Assembly: GCA_030562195.1 (NCBI GenBank)
Contig: JAUJPP010000003.1
Location: forward strand, 48,552,602 to 48,616,601
Direction: 5' to 3'
Source: Nipponacmea schrenckii
Lineage: Eukaryota; Mollusca; Gastropoda; Lottiidae
Length of the DNA: 64,000 nucleotides
The translations under genes were made by a program, and so were the position numbers. The notes under the pieces are model-generated. The model saw nothing but the letters and a program-made list of their open reading frames with translations. It was not told the DNA's origin and searched no databases. Positions 53,441 through 64,000 of this stretch are shown one piece after another; within the stretch, counting starts at the first letter, position 1; each line of letters starts with the position of its first letter.

Positions 53441-56400
53441 ATGGATTTATCAATTCTTGGAGAACGTGTTTTTCAAGCCGATTTCATCCGAAAGAAACGA
53501 TACCGCAAGGTAATTAAAATTGATACAGTTAGATTATACATTTTTTGTTTCTATCACATATTTTTTTCCGAATGTCAAGGTATTTTTATGTGGAATTTGA
53601 GTGATCGTGCGCACCGGTTGTATGGATTTAAATGCCGACTGTTTGTTTGTGATTGTATAGATCTAATTCTCGTTGCTAACTTAATGCTAGTTGACATTTA
53701 GATGTGGTTGAAATTTTAATTGCAGGGTGGTAGAGAATACCTGGTAAAATGGAAGGGATATTCTATCAAGTAAGTTGATATTTTCTATTCTCATGACATA
53801 CTTTGCTTCTTTGTTGACATCAGGTAAGTGCTGGTCGGTCATGCCATGATGCATTGTGTTTGACTATCAGCACAACAGCAGCTTGAGGATGCGTACTAAA
53901 CCAAGCAACACCGGATTCAATGGATTTGTTTAATGTTCATGGATATTTCTCAAATAAAAGCATATGCTGACACTGAATTATTCTAAAAAAGTAGCAGCTT
54001 TGAGACAGGCTATAACAGGAAGAGTTAGAAAAGGAAATCATGCGCTTGTTGTGTCAGGTTAACGCATGCCCTCACAAAACTTGACTTTCGTTTTGTCCAA
54101 AATAACTAAATATTCTTAGGTCAGAGCATCATGACCCAAGAAGATACTTGGATTAGGCTAAATAATAGTATTGACAGAGTGGATAAGACTTAGCACGAAT
54201 AGTGGGTTTGAAACTGAGCATTGACAGAGTGGATTAGACTTCGCACGGATAGTGAGGTTTGAAACTGAGAATTGACAGAGTGGATTAGACTTAGCACGGA
54301 TAGTGAGGTTTGAAACTGAGCATTGGCAGAGTGGATAAGACTTAGCACGAATAGTGGGTTTGAAACTGGGCATTGACAGAGTGGATAAGACTTAGCACGG
54401 ATAGTGGGGTTTGAAACTGAGCATTGGCAGGGTGGATTAGACTTAGCACGGATAGTAGGGTTTGAAACTGTGCATTGACAGAGTGGATTAGACTTAGCAC
54501 GAATAGTGGGTTTGAAACTGGGCATTGGCATTGTGGATAAGACTTTTAGTAATATATTTTGTTGATAGTATGGTGCCTGGTTGCTATGTGATTAGTAATT
54601 GATGTATCATAATTATGCTAGTCATTCCTGTCTGTCTCGTCTTATCTGTCTCGAGAGCGCCACAGTTGTGGTGTAATCCATTTGATTTGAACAATCCATG
54701 ATCAATTCCCGAGAATATCAGCTTTTCTTGTTTCCACTTAAATACCCCCCCCCTCCTGGCATCTCATTGGGTAAGGTCTGATTTTCTTTCAGACAATTAG
54801 GTTGTGGTTTAGACGAGTATATATTACTTTTTCCAGAAATTATTTTCTAAAGATCAAAATAACGCAATCGTCTGATACACAATTTACATGAGTTACTGTA
54901 AGCCTATTGACAAGGAAAGTGATTATAAATTGAGTTATGCTGCCATGAATGGAACTTGATTAATCGATAGGATAAACGATTAGGCCTGCATGTCATCCCT
55001 TCAGAATAAAGAATAACATATTTCATCGTTAATATCATTACAAGTTTTTTTCAAGTTATTTATAGCCTGATAAATACAGCTATTTAAACTGTTGAACTGA
55101 CCTTATTTATTTGAATACAAACGCCTTTTACTTATATAACACTGTAATGATAGTGAAATGTCTACAGTGACGTCCGCGTTTGAAAGTATATCAGTCTGTG
55201 ACATATTGGCTTTTGAATAAAAATCCCTCGTATCTATTGCTATATGAATAATATGATATCACTTTCATCAGTGCATATAAGGAACTAGATACTTTAATTA
55301 TAAGACAAAAATAAAAAAGATGACAAATGGACTCCACTGTAATTAAAGCTGTATGATATGGCTTAAACCCCGAGGCCGATTTTCCTCAAGACAAAGTGCT
55401 GAATCGTCAGATTAAATGACTGGGTCCCTGATAAACGTAGGAGTTAGCTAGTAAATGTGGATGTTCTATTGATGTGATATTGGGATGATTATTGATTGTT
55501 TCTCTAACATGTGCCTACGCATATTTATCTATCTACATACAAAAACTTTCATAGCCTATTTTATGAACATGTAGTTAGTTTTATATTGTATAGATTGGGT
55601 GTGAATAATCAATTGTTAAATTATCAAAAGGTATACGGTAGGCAAAGATCTTTTGCACCATGTAATTTAGGCAGGCATTACCGATATCAGTTGAACATGA
55701 TCACAAGTCTCCTTTATACAGCGAGATATATATTAACTAAGATTAAAAGTGTTTGATATTGTTGTTGTGAAGCGATTCTTAAATAACACGTTAACTGTAT
55801 TCATCTGTATATGTATATGATATATATATATATATATATATATACACATGTATCTCCTTCCGAATTTAGATTTAAGAAAGGAAATTTAGTAGTTAATGAT
55901 AGGGTTCGTTTCCAACATTTCCGAAACGGTGTATTGTACTTTCAGTATTCCAAAAATAAAACATGAATTAACTGCGGTCCAAGGATCATGGCAGAATTTT
56001 GCATTCATCATGTGGAAATTGAACATATGTTTCTGGTATCTGGGATTTAAAAAGTTTCTAACGGCCTTTAAACATCATGTCGTAAATGACAAACTTACCG
56101 GGGGACTCTTTCTCGGAAATATCAGAGTAATAGCGTTGAAGTGAAGGTGTTGAATATGAGACGTTACTTGAAACCTCAGGCAATATATCTATAGATGTTC
56201 TTTGAATGGCATATAGTATATTATAAATATATCTATAGATCATGTCATTTTGATTCAAATATATTTGATAAAATCTAACGTGAGGTCTGTCAATACAAGC
56301 AGACATTTATAATTGGTATGTTTGAGCCTTGGAATTCTGATGTTATTTACGCATAATACTTAATACTGCATCATCATCAACATCTTAATAATCACCATCA

Positions 56401-56466
56401 TTATCATCATCATCAACATCATAATTGATTATTCATTATAGCACTAGCCATCATCTCGCCATCTTT

Positions 56467-56507
<41 letters not shown>

Positions 56508-59500
56508 TTTTTTCATTATAGCCCTAGCCATTTTCGCCCTCTTTATATCATATTCATAATCATGGTTACTGCCACACCTTGCACCAGGACAGTAGTCTAT
56601 GTACAGTAAAAGGCATGTTCCTAAAGCAACGTTTGGATATACATGTATACATGAACCAACGTTGCTTTAGGAACATGAGTAAAAGGTGGCCGAGTAGGAA
56701 AACATCATGAGCTGTATAAGGATGGTCAACCCTATATTGTCATCTCTAGATCAGCGGTCAGCACTCTTTATCAATACTTTGCTGATGTTGAATTGACTGT
56801 TTCAGTACATGTTATTTTAGATTTGACTATGTCTCAAATTTATGGAAACACGAGCTTGTGAGAAAAGAAAAAATATACAATGGAATCATGTTGATAAGAT
56901 AAATCTTATTACCGAACCGGATTTTAGATAAATTCGACATTCTAAACAGGATGTAAGTTCAATTTAACGCTGTTTACAGTACATGAGTATATTATATGTA
57001 TATAATAAGATCTTATAAGTAGATCTAATAATAATTACGGTCTAAAGAGTATATCGGATATCAATATTGCTGTCAAAACCATTTTTGCCTTTAGATCATG
57101 TTATCAAACCTTTATTCAACCTTTGTAAATGGCTTTCATGCAAGAGCATGTTTTGTACACATGAAATTAAGTATGATTTAGAAAATATCATAAAAAAATC
57201 TTATGAGCACCAGTCCTTGTTAAAAAAATTTAGGCAACAAGCAGATACTTAGTTTAAACTGAAAAGGGCTGGCCAGAATGTGCTTTGATGATCATTTCAC
57301 CTTCCTTTGCACCTTTTATCCCCAATTATGTAGTACGAGCTTTGATTCCTCACCATTTCAATCTGGTATATGTATATGTCAGTTAATACTTTCGTTTCAT
57401 GTGCTCTTCTGTTGGTTTAAGAGTTTTATTTTTTGAATAAATTTCATAATTGAATAAGTAAAACGAAAACCGAATAATTCAATATGTTACTTCTTGCTTC
57501 TTATCAGTTGGAAATCGCAAAGAAGTTGGCGTTTGCCTATGCCATAGGCCCCATAGGCACACTGAATGTCGTTACCAGTCTTCATTCGCCCAAAAAGGTT
57601 CAGAAGAGTAGGACGTAAAACTCTATTCATTTCATTCATTTTCTTGCTTCTTAAATTGTATTGGTTTTGTCATGTCATTCTATCATGTTAACATTAGTAC
57701 ATGTATAGGCCTATCCGTCATTCCTTCGTGCTTATTCCTACATGCATTCATTTACTCATTGCTGTCCACACTTTGATTTAGATGTTGAAGATTATTTAGT
57801 TATTTCTAGTTTCATTTTATTCATTCATTTTGGGTGTATCCTTAATAGTATATAAACTGATATCTAAATCTATACATCCGGGTTCAGTCTTTTTCTAGAT
57901 AAGATATATACAGATATTATGTGTAATTTGTTCTTCATCCAAGTTAATTATAATTACTTTGAAATGCCCCCTGTGTTGACTATTTCCATATCAATGTATG
58001 TGTGAAGGTCGTTGGAAAGAAATTCGGTGAGATCTGATCGATTGAAATTATTGTCCTGATCTCATGCCGCCCAGAAACTCATAAAAATAAGTCAGAATAT
58101 GTCAGTTAGTAATTGTTTATAGCGATTTCAAGGTTAATTGTTTCTGTAGATTTTGTTTCATTTTCTTACAAAACATTTTATTCAATAGGGAAGGTTCCAC
58201 TCGGAGGCTCTTCTGGCTATCATCGATATGAGTGGGTTTGACTAAATGTTGCTTTTAATTTATCGAAGGATATTTGACTTGTTGTAGAATAACAATCTTT
58301 ATGTAACCGTCTGATTAGTTCTTGCATTCTTTTTTCGAAATCCACGTTATTGAAATACAATCCGTATTAATATGTGATCAGTGTGTACTTTTATGTAAAC
58401 CTGTTATCAAGTATTCATTTATTTGTATTCAATATTGGATCTTTTTGAACGTATTCAACTTTTAAGTATACCATTGTTTCAATCCTTTGAATGTCATTTA
58501 CATAATACATATTATCTTTCTCTTATATGACATGATGTATAGCAATATAACAATTAACTGCGTAATTTTAACCTACATACTTGATGACAAGACACAGAAA
58601 ACTAAACAAGTGCAAGTTTTATTGGGAATAGACAAGGACAAAGGACTAAGTCACTCTTAGATAGCAGATGCTTCATATCAATATCAAAGATCAATTTAAT
58701 AAAGGGGAGAACATAACAGACCTTTACAACTACCCCATATAATAGTGTTAACCTCTAAGGAGTTATTGAAACCAATACCTGAATCCAGAACCAGAGCAGC
58801 CCATTGTAATTACATCGTTTTGCATAGTGTCAATAGAATATTGTTAAATCGGATACCTGTGTTATCACGTATGACTAATTTAAAAATAAAAGAGTGAGAT
58901 CTACCTATAGTTGTAGTTTTCATTACATTTCCTCTCTGTTTCAGGCATTGTACATGGGAACCAGAAACAAACATACTTGATCCTCTGCTGATAGCTGAAT
59001 ATAATGAAAAGTAAGTATTTAAAGAACAGTTTAGACTAGTATTGCAATGCAAAAAGTTTCATTACGTTAAAAGTTTATGACCAGCAAGCTTCGTACTGTG
59101 GATACAATGAGTGGGTTCTAAAAACTAATCTAAAACCAACCGACCAGCAAGATACTTGTACTATATGAAACATTATATTTTATGTAGGTGGAATAAATAA
59201 TTTACTAAGGTTATATACATTAAATAATGTATATAGTTTAATGTATTTGATCCTGTGATTTTATACAGTTGCCCTCAAACCAGGTTCTTTCTAAACCATA
59301 GACGGGTTATTTTGAAATAATTTTATTTAGGTGATATACAAATTCAATATTTTACTTCTATACGTAACTGAAACTATAAATATACATGGCAATTAAATAA
59401 CCCACCGAAAGAAAAATGAAACTGTGTTCTATATAGAATATACATATTGGGATAAGATTGTAGTGTCTGTTGCCTTTACATTGAAACAGATAAAAGCACG

Positions 59501-62349
59501 TTTTGTCTCTACCTGTGATAAAAATTAACTTTCCTCGTTCCGTTCTTGAGATGATGTATGTTTTATTTTTTACAAGAAAGTGCAAAATGATTTGATATTT
59601 TATTTAGTTTTTACCCACTTACTCCTTCATCTCGTGTATGAAAAAAAGTATCTGATGTATTGAAAGAAGACAATTGAGTCTTGTCGTAAATCTTCTTCTT
59701 TAGGTTTTAAAACGCCTACACCTCCTTTTTTGTCTATATATTATTTTGTATATCGTTGTAAAGGCAATTATTAATAAAAGAGGTTAGATTTAAGTAGGTC
59801 TTCTAGGATTCTTGAGACAGATTGGGGTGGGGGGCATACGGTGACTGATTTAGAGCTAACACAAATCGCAGAACAAGAGCAGCAGGCCGAAGTTGCATGT
59901 ATTTCAAAATATTTCAATTATTTGTGAATGTCAATAAAGATCCATCAATAGTAAATTATCATGTAGCCTATTATGAATTATAAAAACAAAACGTTAAATC
60001 ACCTTACAAGATTTGCTTTTGCCGATGCTCTCTCTCTGAATGCTCCTCCCGAGCACTTAGCGTTAAAGAAACTCATTGGTCATTTCATAAAATCATTTGG
60101 CCACTTTGGTACACAATTTGATTTGAGATGGTTTTTATGTTGTTCCCTGTTCAGAAATAAACTTGGTATTCAACGGAAATTTATATTATTGATTTATAAA
60201 TACTTATAATAAAGTTATAGGTTTTTTACTTTAATTTATTTTATGATAACAATACTTTATAATTACCTTCTAATACTAGTAAGTCAAATATCATAAATTA
60301 AGCGAGTCATAAGGTTTAATAAATAGCCTCCGCGTATTGATCTACATAACTCATAAGTCAGTAAAGGCCTGTGTCCACATTCGCGTTTTCAGGAGCGTTT
60401 TCACGCCGCGTAAACCCCAAAGAGTATTTCAATAGTGGCTTGTCCACATAGGCGTAATCGAAAAAACGCCACGCTCCGCCGACGCGGCGTAAAACGCCCA
60501 TAACCTCCGAAGGGTCTTTGAGCGTTTTACGCCTGGCGTGATTCAACTCCTAGATGAAAATCTTACTGAATCATGTCAATACAAATACGTAACATTATTT
60601 CATTAAAAATATTACCTCAAACAGATGGCTAGTCTCTCTTCTGTCTCAATTGGTGTTCGCCAAAATGTCTTCTCTTTCGTCAGATCATCCTTCAGAAGTT
60701 CATGTATGTCGTGGAATGTCTGTGGTAGCATACGGAAGTAGATGAAAAACTTGTCCTCATATGAAAATAGCTGCTTCACCAAGTACTGGTATTCCCCAAA
60801 TCGAGCTGGCTCTTGCAGTTATTCGTGAACCCAGTATTCATGTGTTCTTTTCTTGTTTTTTCGCCGTTTATTATAGATATACAGTGCTATGACTTCAATG
60901 TCACTGTCCGTTCCATTCGCCATGTTGTCTTCCCCTTAGCAATTACGCCTACAATTACGCCCCAAATTACGCCTCCGAGTACGCTAATGTGGACATAGTA
61001 CAACGCAGCGTATTACGCGAGTCATTTCAGGCGTTTTCCGACGCGTATAACGTGGCGTGATAACGCTCCTGAAAACGCGAATGGGGCCGCAGGCCTTTAC
61101 TGTTTTTACCTTCTTAAAGAGAGAAGGCCAAGGCCGCATCGCATTGAGTTCTAATTGAAGTTAACGTAAGGCCCCAAATGTTATAAACTTAAAACTTCCC
61201 GCGGTATTACAAATGAAACCCGAATTGATTAAATATATCCAACGTTATCAATGTCATGTGTTAAGTAGTATGTCAGACTGAAATGATGATTTTGATACAC
61301 TTTTATATTATACCTTTGTTTTAACAAAATACTAACTAGTATAGCATTCAGAAATCCTGTTTTAATTGCAGGAGAGCAGAATGGATTGTTGCTCGAAGAC
61401 GAAGTCGATTACTCAAAAGGCGTCAGAGTCAGGTAAGGAAACATTCTACTTTCTTGAAGTGAACGTACAGCATAACGACTGATTTAAGGATTTAAAGATA
61501 TTCTAGATATGCGTCCTGTTTCTATCAATTGCAACATTTCGCTAGGAACAAGTTTTTAATTGAAATAATACATTGTATGGTATATCAAACTGTAAGTTAA
61601 GAAAGATTTTGTCATTAAATCTATTTCACGACATTTCCCATTCAACGTTAATCTGAGTGTTCCATGATTATATTTTACAGATGACAGACTGCTCAAACTC
61701 CAGCGATACAGCCGAGGACAGCGATGCAAGTTCCAGTGCGAAGAGCCCACTGTTTGATGATGATACCTCTGAGCACAGATCGTCTATATCACCCTCGATG
61801 TGGCCATGTTTTACTCAAGGATCGAAATATAATGATTCACTTCTGCCACTCGAGCATCTGAATCGTGAGGAAAAGCGTCATTTTGAGTCGAAACCTGCAT
61901 TCAACTTTGATTTTCCAACTAATCCGAAGTCCTACACTGTAACATCTTCTGAAACAGCACCCGAAGACAAAATCGTTCCATGTACATTGACCTCCTCCGA
62001 TATCAAAGATCATGTAATCACTTCGGACATTCACCTTAAAACTGAACCGGAAAAAAACAATTACGAATCTGAAGCGAAAAAGATTAAAGATGACGAACCG
62101 GAAAAACATGATATTAAACCGTTCAATGCATCGGAAACGTCCTGTGGTGCGACCAGCAACACAGATCAAAACAAGGACAAAAGAGAAAGAAAGAAGGCGA
62201 AAAGGGAATTGAAATCATCTTGTAAGAAAAAATTGTGGTATCCGTTCACAGGTGAATCGCCGTACAAGGTTTACGTTACCGATGTGGATATAAACTGCGT
62301 TAATGTGACTTTTGTTGAAAGCTCCACGAAACGTGGCTTTTTTGACTAA
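53441..62349 (+). CDS. CBX: Polycomb-group chromobox protein (CBX/Pc), PRC1 subunit
   Basis: Reader subunit of canonical Polycomb repressive complex 1; it binds trimethylated H3K27 and recruits the complex to chromatin. CDS exons are 53441-53509, 53726-53769, 58945-59010, 61372-61432 and 61681-62349. All introns are GT-AG and frames join cleanly, giving 302 residues. The chromodomain spans 10-59 (VFQADFIRKKRYRK, YLVKWKGYSIK, CTWEPETNILD). By alignment its aromatic cage is F11, W32 and Y35. A basic RRRSRLLKRR patch follows (69-78), then an acidic and serine-rich linker, a SUMO-type LKTE (K200), a Lys/Arg stretch at 245-265 and a C-terminal Pc box (VTDVDINCVNVTF...GFFD, about 273-302) that contacts RING1. 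Both end domains together separate it from HP1, which has a chromoshadow domain instead. An upstream in-frame Met (53402) is less likely, since Pc proteins start close to the chromodomain. Confidence 0.95.
54171..54545. repeat. 50/51-bp minisatellite in CBX intron 2
   Basis: Seven full units and a partial eighth start at 54171, 54221, 54272, 54323, 54373, 54424, 54475 and 54525. Each has ttgacagagtggat.agactt, agcacg.atagt and gtttgaaact. The 50/51 alternation comes from gtgggttt versus gtgaggttt or gtggggttt. The repetitive minus-strand frame (17-residue period) is a by-product. Confidence 0.97.
55820..55845. repeat. (TA)n microsatellite
   Basis: About 12 TA units in CBX intron 2. Confidence 0.9.
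56372..56520. repeat. (ATC)n microsatellite and flanking imperfect repeats
   Basis: About 13 perfect ATC units at 56467-56507, preceded by an interrupted ATC/ACC stretch. The segment ttcattatag.actagccat occurs at both 56432 and 56512, so the locus also holds a short direct duplication of about 80 bp. Confidence 0.85.
56605..56686. mobile_element. 64-bp foldback insertion with 9-bp target duplication
   Basis: Perfect 20-base inverted arms (56614-56633 and 56658-56677; catgttcctaaagcaacgtt and its complement) enclose 24 bases. They are bounded on both sides by the direct repeat agtaaaagg (56605-56613 and 56678-56686). This is the layout of a transposed foldback or MITE with a 9-bp target-site duplication, at remarkably small size. 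It lies in CBX intron 2. Confidence 0.75.
57491..57653 (+). mobile_element. 5'-truncated SINE with 13-bp target-site duplications
   Basis: The insert 57504-57640 is flanked by the perfect direct repeat ttcttgcttctta (57491-57503, 57641-57653). It ends in gtaggacgtaaaactctatt, then attcatttcattcatt, an ATTC-type tail that I recall from invertebrate SINEs ('ggacgttaaactccattcattcatt'). A tRNA-like head is absent, so the copy is truncated at the 5' end. Exact target duplications indicate a recent retrotransposition by LINE machinery. Confidence 0.8.
60359..61102. mobile_element. PIF/Harbinger derivative with long terminal inverted repeats
   Basis: The left end CAGTAAAGGCCTGtgtccac is matched by the inverted right end, with attcgcgttttcaggagcg shared in both arms; arms of about 45 bases differ at a few sites. 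Subterminal regions are full of gcgta/acgcc repeats. The interior holds the first part of a Harbinger transposase on the minus strand (60614-60923). At 744 bp this is an internally deleted, non-autonomous copy in CBX intron 3. A 3-bp target duplication could not be fixed. Confidence 0.85.
60614..60923 (-). pseudogene. PIF/Harbinger transposase N-terminal remnant
   Basis: From the ATG at 60923 (minus strand) the frame reads MANGTDSDIEVIALYIYNK, then KKRTHEYWVHE, a TAA, then FGEYQYLVKQLF, DKFFIYFRMLP, FHDIHELL, and ends in TPIETEERLAICLR. This is the N-terminal part of Harbinger nuclease-type transposases (YWVH...GEY..L...L..D...F..YFRM...PI..EERLA). One in-frame stop sits after YWVHE and the catalytic DDE part is missing. 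The frame ends at a GAG|GTAAT that resembles a splice donor. It cannot make an active enzyme. Confidence 0.8.
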
Positions 62350-64000
62350 ATCGATGGTGACAGAAATCTAATTCTGATATGGGTTCTCCTGATATTGGTC
62401 TTGAAACTTTAACAGAGACATAAATTGTTAGCTGTAACGCGAGATTCAGACTTTAGGTAACTTTGGTCAAATCTATTTGTTTGGTTAGAACGACCTCAAA
62501 TGACCTTGGAAGAATTTCACATGAACGATTTAAATTGTCTGGTTCTTTATAAGACTGGACATAAAAGAGTTTGAATAAATAGAAAATTGTCGTCTATTTG
62601 TTAGGACTGGACTGTTCGAAACAAGTTGGTGTTTGGTTGGGACATTTTCTGGACGTCAAATATTGACAAGGCTATGTTTGTTTGGGTCAGCCGGGACCTC
62701 ACAAGGAAATGTATTTGTTATTCTTTGTTTGAGAAGGAACGGGTGGATTACAATTTGGCCTGCTGACCTAGATTTGCTCTGACCACAGACTATTTTGTTT
62801 TCAATGTTTACATTCTTTTGGGTTAATTTCTTAAATGCTTATTGGAATCTCACGTTTCGTACCACTGAAAACAGGTCCATCGTGTACGTCTGAAAACTAG
62901 TCCAAAGTACATCAGATCCATGTTCAATTTTAATAGTTATCATGGTATGAAACTTTATAAACGTTATCGTTTGACATTTCTACCGGCTCTTTAGAAATAG
63001 AATTATGCTTTTGATAAGAATTTGTTGAGAACTGGTATTCCACCAAGGAGACAGAAATACATTCTAGTTTGTTACTTTATTGTTGATATTTAAACCTTAC
63101 AGTGCTAAATATTTCCATATTTTTGGAAATTCAAACTTGTGATATATTCTTTTGATGATCTTCTTCCAGAATATCAATACTGAAATCTGATTGCTTTGAA
63201 TACTGATTTCTGATTTGTTATATCGCCAATTTTTAAACTTCAACAACTTGTTTATATTATGAATTATATTTATATAAGAAAAAAAATATTAAAAAAAAAA
63301 TGTATTTGTTAGCTCAGATAATTCTATATTTTTTGTGGGTTTTTCCAAGAAAATGTTTTGAATTTTGCAACAATCTTAATCTTAAAGCACTTACATGTGT
63401 ATTTGCACATATTGACTGCTTAACAATCTTGTTTATTAGCACAAATGGTTGGATCGTTCACATTTATTTTTACATGAACATTTTACTTTGTTCCAATTCG
63501 AATTCATTAAGAGACCCATAACATTTGATCTTTGATTCATTAAACATCAATATCACATTAACCAAGAGTTGTTTGTTATCGAGTTTTGTTTTATGAATGG
63601 GTCCAGATAAGTTTGAAATTTTATTCTCACAAATACTTCTTCTTATTTTAATAATATCTCCATTTTAAAGAACTACCATCCCAAATTATATTATAATACA
63701 GTACTCTTTATGAACTCACGGAAGTCTTGCAAGTTAATCAAAATACAGCTTTAAATTAAATTTGAATATGTTGGTTATCATTGCAATTTCTCGCATTTTG
63801 GATTCCAGATAATATAAACGCGAACTAGAATCTGCATTGACAAAAATCTTAGTGTATTTCTGACACTGGTTAGTTCATTTCATGTATTCATTGTCATATG
63901 TTCACATTAAGCTAGCTAAATGTATTATATTTATGTATTCATGATTTGATTTCATCCTAGTGAACAAATAAAACTTTGACAGTCAACAAGCTTTTTACCT
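62350..64000 (+). other. CBX 3' UTR and downstream sequence
   Basis: AT-rich non-coding DNA after the CBX stop. AATAAA occurs at 62574-62579, about 230 bases downstream, and at 63967-63972, near the window end and followed by tttgacag. Either could serve as a poly(A) signal; a 1.6-kb 3' UTR would be plausible. No other gene is seen. Confidence 0.55.
62574..62579 (+). terminator. Candidate CBX poly(A) signal (proximal)
   Basis: Canonical AATAAA about 225 bases after the CBX stop codon. A second AATAAA lies at 63967-63972. Confidence 0.4.

Noticed and set aside
54158..54531. Minus-strand frames with 17-residue repeats
   Set aside because: They are translations of the 50/51-bp minisatellite and change frame between unit types.
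54171..54545. CRISPR-like spacing of repeats
   Set aside because: Units are contiguous with no unique spacers, and the genome is animal.
61837..62169. 110-codon minus-strand frame opposite CBX exon 5
   Set aside because: Antisense shadow of a clear coding exon.

Overview
This is a 64-kb piece of an AT-rich animal genome, most likely a mollusc or another lophotrochozoan. The host genes have short exons with GT-AG introns, and one encodes a Polycomb CBX protein with a chromodomain and a C-terminal Pc box, which is animal-specific. The intergenic DNA carries Penelope-like, CR1-like, RNase-H-bearing non-LTR and PIF/Harbinger elements, a SINE, and arrays built on 'gggcaataactc', 'accaaatttcat' and 'cacccaaggatgaac'. 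I remember such arrays as abundant in bivalve and gastropod genomes; that link is from memory and was not searched.

Layout. 0-10 kb: SINE-like and dispersed repeats, a broken RT/RNase H retrotransposon (about 2.75-6.1 kb), a small RT relic, and a 5'-truncated Penelope-like element on the minus strand (7.75-9.6 kb) with a tandem partial copy beside it. 11.5-16.2 kb (+) and 33.9-21.9 kb (-): two complete genes for class I ubiquitin-conjugating enzymes of the UBE2D/effete family, facing each other tail to tail. 34.3-36.1 kb: a CR1/jockey-like RT element just upstream of the minus-strand gene. 37.8-40.1 kb: repeat arrays with long hairpins. 40.6 kb: a candidate 79-residue secreted peptide gene. 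43.6-46.7 kb: a nearly perfect 1.56-kb tandem duplication. 53.4-62.3 kb (+): a five-exon Polycomb CBX gene of 302 residues. Its introns hold a 50/51-bp minisatellite, a 64-bp foldback insertion, a SINE with 13-bp target duplications and a 744-bp Harbinger derivative.

The most notable feature is the UBE2D locus. Each paralogue keeps the five-part E2 core and ends in a choice of two 140-nt terminal coding exons (15931-16070 or 16095-16234; 24566-24705 or 21879-22018). The first ~70 nt of all four terminal exons are almost identical, while the last ~70 nt differ, so the locus can encode four E2 proteins that differ mainly in residues 126-147. Exons were read by eye from splice signals and reading frame. 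Expression and use of each terminal exon cannot be judged from sequence alone.
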